The notes beneath the pieces were generated by a model. It did no database searches. It was not told the origin of the DNA and worked only from the letters and a program-made list of their open reading frames with translations. The position numbers and the translations under genes are program-made. Of a stretch of 64,000 nt of DNA, positions 60,604-64,000 are shown one piece after another (position 1 is the stretch's first letter; each line of letters opens with the position of its first letter). Location: assembly GCF_009857435.1 (NCBI RefSeq), contig NZ_WWCK01000001.1, positions 496,001 through 560,000 on the forward strand, given 5' to 3'. This stretch comes from Duganella rivi. Its GTDB lineage: Bacteria; Pseudomonadota; Gammaproteobacteria; Burkholderiales; Burkholderiaceae_D.

Positions 60604-61333
60604 GCTGATGCTCGCCGCCGCCCTGTATGTGCTCGCGCTCGCGCCGGCGGCGGTGCGCGCGGACACGCCGGTGTATATCGACCAGGTCGCCCCCCTGTAT
60701 TTCCAGCAAGACGGCAACAACCATGGCCTGCTGTACGAGCTGGTGGAGGAAATGGCAAAAAGAGTGGGCAACCAGGGGCCGATCACGCCCTTGCCGCTGA
60801 TGCGGCTGCGCAGCCAGATCAGCCTGCACCCCGACGCCCTTGGCACCTTGTGGCGCCTGCCCGAGCTGGAACCGCAGTATCGCTGGTGGTTCAAGCTGTT
60901 CGACGCCAAGTTCTACCTGATCGCCAGCGCCAGATCCACCGTCGATATTTCCTCCATCGAAGCGGCCAGGCAGCTGCGCATCGGCGTGATCCTCGGTTCG
61001 CCGGCCGAGTTGGCGGCGCGCCGGGCGGGCTTCCGGGACATCCAGGTGTCGACCAACCAGGAGGGCATCGCGCGCAAGCTCGATCTCGGCCGCATCGATG
61101 TGTGGCTGGGTTCGCCGCGCGTGGTGCAAGCGGTGTGCGCCAGGATCGGCATCCCGATTGCCAATTTCCGCATGGGGAAGCAAATCGCCGCGCTCGACCT
61201 CTACCTCGCCAGCGCGCCCACGTTCAACCCGGACGAGGCCGAACGCTGGCGGCTAGCGCTGGAGAAGATGAAAAAAGACGGCGCCTACGACGCCATCCTG
61301 GCGAAATACCCGGATTCGTTCGGCAAAAAATGA
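60593..61333 (+). CDS. Periplasmic solute-binding (SBP_bac_3-like) protein
   Basis: A 246-residue periplasmic protein. Signal peptide CSRLMLAAALYVLALAPAAVRA, then a two-lobed binding fold similar to amino-acid-type binding proteins (GLLYELVEEMAKRVG, RQLRIGVILGSPAELAARRAGF, LDLGRIDVWLGSPRVVQAV, ALEKMKKDGAYDAILAKYP). It lacks transporter partners and belongs to the group of stand-alone binding-like proteins. The ATG at 60593 overlaps the porin end; Met at 60608 is an alternative. It probably acts with the chemoreceptor and porin upstream (inference). Confidence 0.82.
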   Translation: MCSRLMLAAALYVLALAPAAVRADTPVYIDQVAPLYFQQDGNNHGLLYELVEEMAKRVGNQGPITPLPLMRLRSQISLHPDALGTLWRLPELEPQYRWWFKLFDAKFYLIASARSTVDISSIEAARQLRIGVILGSPAELAARRAGFRDIQVSTNQEGIARKLDLGRIDVWLGSPRVVQAVCARIGIPIANFRMGKQIAALDLYLASAPTFNPDEAERWRLALEKMKKDGAYDAILAKYPDSFGKK

Positions 61334-61359
61334 AGGCGTTGATGGTGTCTTGGCTCAGG

Positions 61360-62694
61360 TCATGCTTGCTGCTGGAGGCTGGCGGCATACATCAGTTGCA
61401 GCCGGTCGCGCATATTTCTCTTCGAGCTGGGGCAAGGTACATAGCCTTCGAGCCATTTCTTGGGGCAGCCGCCGCCGCACACCGGCAGCATGCAACAGGA
61501 CGAGCATTGGTATGCACCGTCTTCGATCTTTTGGTTGAAATCGCCCAGGCGATCGCGCGCAGACGTGGCGTCTTCCTTCCATAGCTGGCCCAGCAGGTAT
61601 TTGTTCGGCATCCCGTAGCTGGGCACGTAGGACACTTCGGTGCAATTGAAGATGTTTCCGTAGGCGTCGTACAAGCGGCTTTCCGGTTTCACGGCCATGC
61701 ATACGATGGATTTCTGGGCCGGGATCAGTTGCGGATCAAACCCCAGTTCCACTTGCTGCGTTAGCCAATCGGTCTCCATCGCGGCGAACTCTTCCGGGCT
61801 GAGCGCGAGCTCATGCGCAGTGTTGCCCCATGAGTAGACCGATGCCACGTAGAACCTGATCTTCCCTTGCAGGCCCGCCTCGGCCAGCTGCCGCAACAAC
61901 GGTGACACGCTATGGTAATTGCGCCGATCCACGTTACAGCGCACCGATACCGACAGCCCGTCCTGCGCACATTTTGCCAGCGCCAGCAGGTTGGCAAAGA
62001 TGCGCTCGAAAGTTCGTCCGCCCCCCTTGTTGTGACGCCGCGCATCATGAACTTCGGCAATGCCGTCGAGTGTGACTTCAATCTGCTTGACCCTCATCGG
62101 CCCCACCAGCTCACTGATCAGGGCAGGCGTGAGCGCCACGCCGTTGGTGACCAGTTTGGCCCCATACGTGCAGTTCGCCGCGGCAGCAATCTCGATCAGG
62201 CGCGGCGTCATTCTGCGCATGGCGGCCAGGCCCAGCAGCGGTTCGCCGCCGAACCAGCATATGGACAGCGAGGCATAGCGGTTCGACCGCCGTATCCCGT
62301 TGCTGATCCGCTCCAGCACCAAGTCCTGATCCACCTCGCTCAGCTGTTTCGACGTGTGTTCCTGGCCGCAGTAATCACAGCCGAGCTGGCACAAGGCGGT
62401 GGGCTGAATCACCGAGTAGTAGTCGGAGGACGCAGCACTGGACGCATTGCTGCGGGCTAGCACTTGCTGCAATTCGTTTTCATCGGCAGGAACCAGCAAC
62501 TGCATGCCGGCCAGCTCGCTCATCAGCGCATCGGGCAGTGACGGCGCGCCGGCCAGCAACCTTTGCCACGTCCCTTCATCGATGATGCGCACCTGCCCCG
62601 ACCTGGTCGCAAGGACGATACGGTTGACAGCGCCATCGGCCGGATCGAGAAATGGCGGCGTTGCCACGTGGTAGAACGACAGCTTGTGTTGCAT
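61360..62694 (-). CDS. Radical SAM/SPASM peptide-modifying enzyme
   Basis: A 444-residue radical SAM enzyme. Residues ~1-95 form a small N-terminal domain (VNRIVLATRSGQVRIIDEGTW) reminiscent of peptide-binding segments in RiPP maturases. The 4Fe-4S motif is Cys102-x3-Cys106-x2-Cys109 (CQLGCDYC); WFGGEPLLGL and KLVTNGVALT follow, then IEVTLDG. The C-terminal SPASM domain binds extra clusters (FNCTEV, CSSCCMLPVCGGGCPKKW, VPCPSS). GGGAG is the ribosome site. It is downstream of two precursor-like genes, 21 bases after the nearer one. The reaction (thioether, C-C bond or other) cannot be told. Confidence 0.88.
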   Translation of the reverse strand: MQHKLSFYHVATPPFLDPADGAVNRIVLATRSGQVRIIDEGTWQRLLAGAPSLPDALMSELAGMQLLVPADENELQQVLARSNASSAASSDYYSVIQPTALCQLGCDYCGQEHTSKQLSEVDQDLVLERISNGIRRSNRYASLSICWFGGEPLLGLAAMRRMTPRLIEIAAAANCTYGAKLVTNGVALTPALISELVGPMRVKQIEVTLDGIAEVHDARRHNKGGGRTFERIFANLLALAKCAQDGLSVSVRCNVDRRNYHSVSPLLRQLAEAGLQGKIRFYVASVYSWGNTAHELALSPEEFAAMETDWLTQQVELGFDPQLIPAQKSIVCMAVKPESRLYDAYGNIFNCTEVSYVPSYGMPNKYLLGQLWKEDATSARDRLGDFNQKIEDGAYQCSSCCMLPVCGGGCPKKWLEGYVPCPSSKRNMRDRLQLMYAASLQQQA

Positions 62695-62715
62695 GGTCGG
62701 CTCCCGGCATCCGGC

Positions 62716-62964
62716 TTAGGTGGGGCCGGACTTGATGTTCTCCACTCCCGGCTGAATCGCACTGCCGCAGCCGCTGCCGCCACCACCGCCGCCGCAGTCG
62801 CAGTTGTTGGAGGCGGCCGCGCCCGGAATGCGCCGTACCCCGGGCTTGGCTTCGGCGATCTTTTGGCCCAGTCCCGGCAAGTTGACCACGAGGCGACCGA
62901 ACTGGTCTATCTGCAAGTCTTCGGACTTCACGTTTTGCAGTATGGATTTCAAATCATTGGCCAT
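62716..62964 (-). CDS. RiPP precursor-like peptide 1 (82 aa)
   Basis: An 82-residue peptide. The leader-like part has DLQIDQFGRLVVN (residues 16-28); the end is SNNCDC (52-57), then a Gly6 run with a third Cys (GGGGGGSGCGSAIQ) and a tail. GGGAG lies six bases before the Met at 62964; a Met two codons upstream is too close to it. It shares leader and SNNCxC with the next peptide, though the tails differ. Between the two radical SAM genes it looks like a precursor whose Cys/Gly-rich C-terminus is modified. Confidence 0.75.
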   Translation of the reverse strand: MANDLKSILQNVKSEDLQIDQFGRLVVNLPGLGQKIAEAKPGVRRIPGAAASNNCDCGGGGGGSGCGSAIQPGVENIKSGPT

Positions 62965-62975
62965 GATCATCTCCC

Positions 62976-63206
62976 TTATCTCTGCCCGATATTGCCGGGA
63001 TTATTGCGGATGATGTCCGGCGTGGTGAACCCGCTGCCCGGGCAATTGCAATTGTTGGACGCGCCCAGCGCGGGATTCTTGATGGCCGGGACTTGCGCCA
63101 CGACCGCGTCGATCACATCCGTGTTGTGAATGATGAGTCTGCCAAACTCATCAATCGTAAAATCCGAGACACTCAGATTACTTAAAGCATCGCCAAGTTT
63201 TGGCAT
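62976..63206 (-). CDS. RiPP precursor-like peptide 2 (76 aa)
   Basis: A 76-residue peptide paralogous to peptide 1: DFTIDEFGRLIIH at residues 15-27 and SNNCNC at 50-55, then PGSGFTTPDIIRNNPGNIGQR. The tail is shorter, with no Gly run. GGGGGTT before the Met at 63206 is a fair ribosome site; a frame 24 residues longer exists but the extra part has no paralogue. It is 11 bases upstream of peptide 1, so both are on one transcript. Confidence 0.72.
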   Translation of the reverse strand: MPKLGDALSNLSVSDFTIDEFGRLIIHNTDVIDAVVAQVPAIKNPALGASNNCNCPGSGFTTPDIIRNNPGNIGQR

Positions 63207-63309
63207 ACAACCCCCAATAAGATTGAATTGAACTTCAGATCCGCGAAGCTGGACGCGCCAGAGTGCGGGACGCCACAATCAACTACCACCAGCAAAAAAC
63301 CAGTCAGCG

Positions 63310-64000
63310 TCAGCGCTCCATCACGCTGTACGGGCAGCTCAATGCCGCCATGTCCATCTTCTTGATGCCGTTAATCCACGGCGCCAGCTTGGCGACGCTG
63401 ATTTGCACTGTGCCATCGGCATTCAGCATGCCGATCGCATTTCTTTCGTCGGTTAAAGCCACCGTGCATTTGCCGATGGCGCCATTGGCCCTGATGACGA
63501 AAGAGTTGGCCTTGGCGGCGTAGCAGACCGTCGTGCCCGGCCCATCATGTGGCCGGGCAATCCCCTGGCTGATGTGGTGTTGAAAGCGCGCCAAGAGACG
63601 CTTGCGCTCGGTCGGGCCGAAGACGGCGATCTCCCCGCCGCGCGGGCCGCCCCAGTTTTGTATCGCTTGCAGATCGACCGAGAAGCGCTTGTCCGCGCCG
63701 AATTCAGCGATGACATAATCCAGAAAAACTTCGTAGCGCTGGACGTTATGCGGGCCGTAATGCAGCCGCAGCAGTACCGAGATGTCGAGATCGGATTGCT
63801 TGAGCGCGAGCAGATTGCTGAAGATGGTGTCGTAGGTTTTATCGCCATTGGCCATGACCCGCGTGCGGTTATGATCGTCCGCGAAACCATCGAGCGTGAT
63901 CTGATATTCCCATACACCGACGGCAGCCAGCCGGGTCGCCAGGTCGCGGTCGAGCAGGTAGCCGTTGGTGGTGGCGGCACTGGTGAACAGGCAGCCATGC
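63310..64000 (-). CDS. Second radical SAM peptide-maturase, 5' part beyond window
   Basis: The C-terminal ~229 residues of a radical SAM enzyme; the gene begins right of base 64000. Visible: the barrel strand motif TTNGYLLD, YQITLDGFADDHN (family position after the CxxxCxxC, which is outside), and a C-terminal Cys-bearing stretch with CYAAKANSFVIRANGAIGKCTVAL and SCPYSVMER. The latter resembles the SPASM/twitch ends of maturases. It is upstream of both precursor peptides and probably leads their operon. Confidence 0.8.
   Translation of the reverse strand, partial: HGCLFTSAATTNGYLLDRDLATRLAAVGVWEYQITLDGFADDHNRTRVMANGDKTYDTIFSNLLALKQSDLDISVLLRLHYGPHNVQRYEVFLDYVIAEFGADKRFSVDLQAIQNWGGPRGGEIAVFGPTERKRLLARFQHHISQGIARPHDGPGTTVCYAAKANSFVIRANGAIGKCTVALTDERNAIGMLNADGTVQISVAKLAPWINGIKKMDMAALSCPYSVMER

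Overview
The window looks like chromosome of a high-GC betaproteobacterium of the family Oxalobacteraceae (Duganella/Massilia/Janthinobacterium type). This is inferred from the gene set: three large TonB-dependent receptors, a PEP-CTERM exported protein, a thiol-type intracellular PHA depolymerase with a PHA granule protein, a soluble RnfB next to nth, a FdxA/ferredoxin-NADP reductase pair, and a dispersed GGGTCTGACCCC-type palindrome. No plasmid, phage or insertion-sequence genes were recognised.

Layout. 1-12 kb: 3' end of rsmE, two TonB receptors, a COG2509 flavoprotein, a GAF histidine kinase, corA and an SDR dehydrogenase. 12.4-20 kb: a GlxA-type regulator, then nitrogen control on the minus strand (glnA, a DUF4124 gene, ntrB, ntrC), with a sigma-54 promoter and two NtrC sites in front of glnA, then a rhodanese and a membrane-anchored TAXI protein. 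20-28.5 kb: a divergent bifunctional penicillin-binding protein and a tightly coupled five-gene operon (beta-propeller, polysaccharide deacetylase, sterol-desaturase-like hydroxylase, EI24 membrane protein, MoCF/CinA-like protein). 28.5-40.8 kb: housekeeping and carbon storage: FKBP, an anti-sigma-like protein, HU, acyl-CoA-binding protein, PEP-CTERM lectin-like protein, PHA genes, ferredoxin and its reductase, rnfB-nth, proB, obgE-rpmA-rplU and ispB.

40.9-64 kb is more accessory. It holds a lower-GC three-gene cassette built around a membrane-anchored GTPase, arsC, and a third TonB receptor behind a strong palindrome. Next come a MarR-like regulator group with a 51-codon gene, an amidohydrolase, and a GH9 glycosidase read in frame into a UPF0303 heme-degrading-type domain. 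A 21-codon stub of a Gfo/Idh/MocA oxidoreductase follows, abutting a LysR/NAD-binding/Old Yellow Enzyme cassette that looks like a replacement. After tRNA-Pro(CGG) lie two low-GC orphan genes, a PPOx/ferredoxin-reductase pair, a DsrE protein, and a chemoreceptor-porin-binding protein row.

The right edge holds the most interesting locus: two radical SAM enzymes flanking two small paralogous precursor-like peptides. The peptides share a leader motif (IDxFGRL) and an SNNCxC element before a Cys/Gly-rich or Asn/Pro-rich tail. It reads as a RiPP biosynthetic cluster, cut by the window end. I cannot name the RiPP class.
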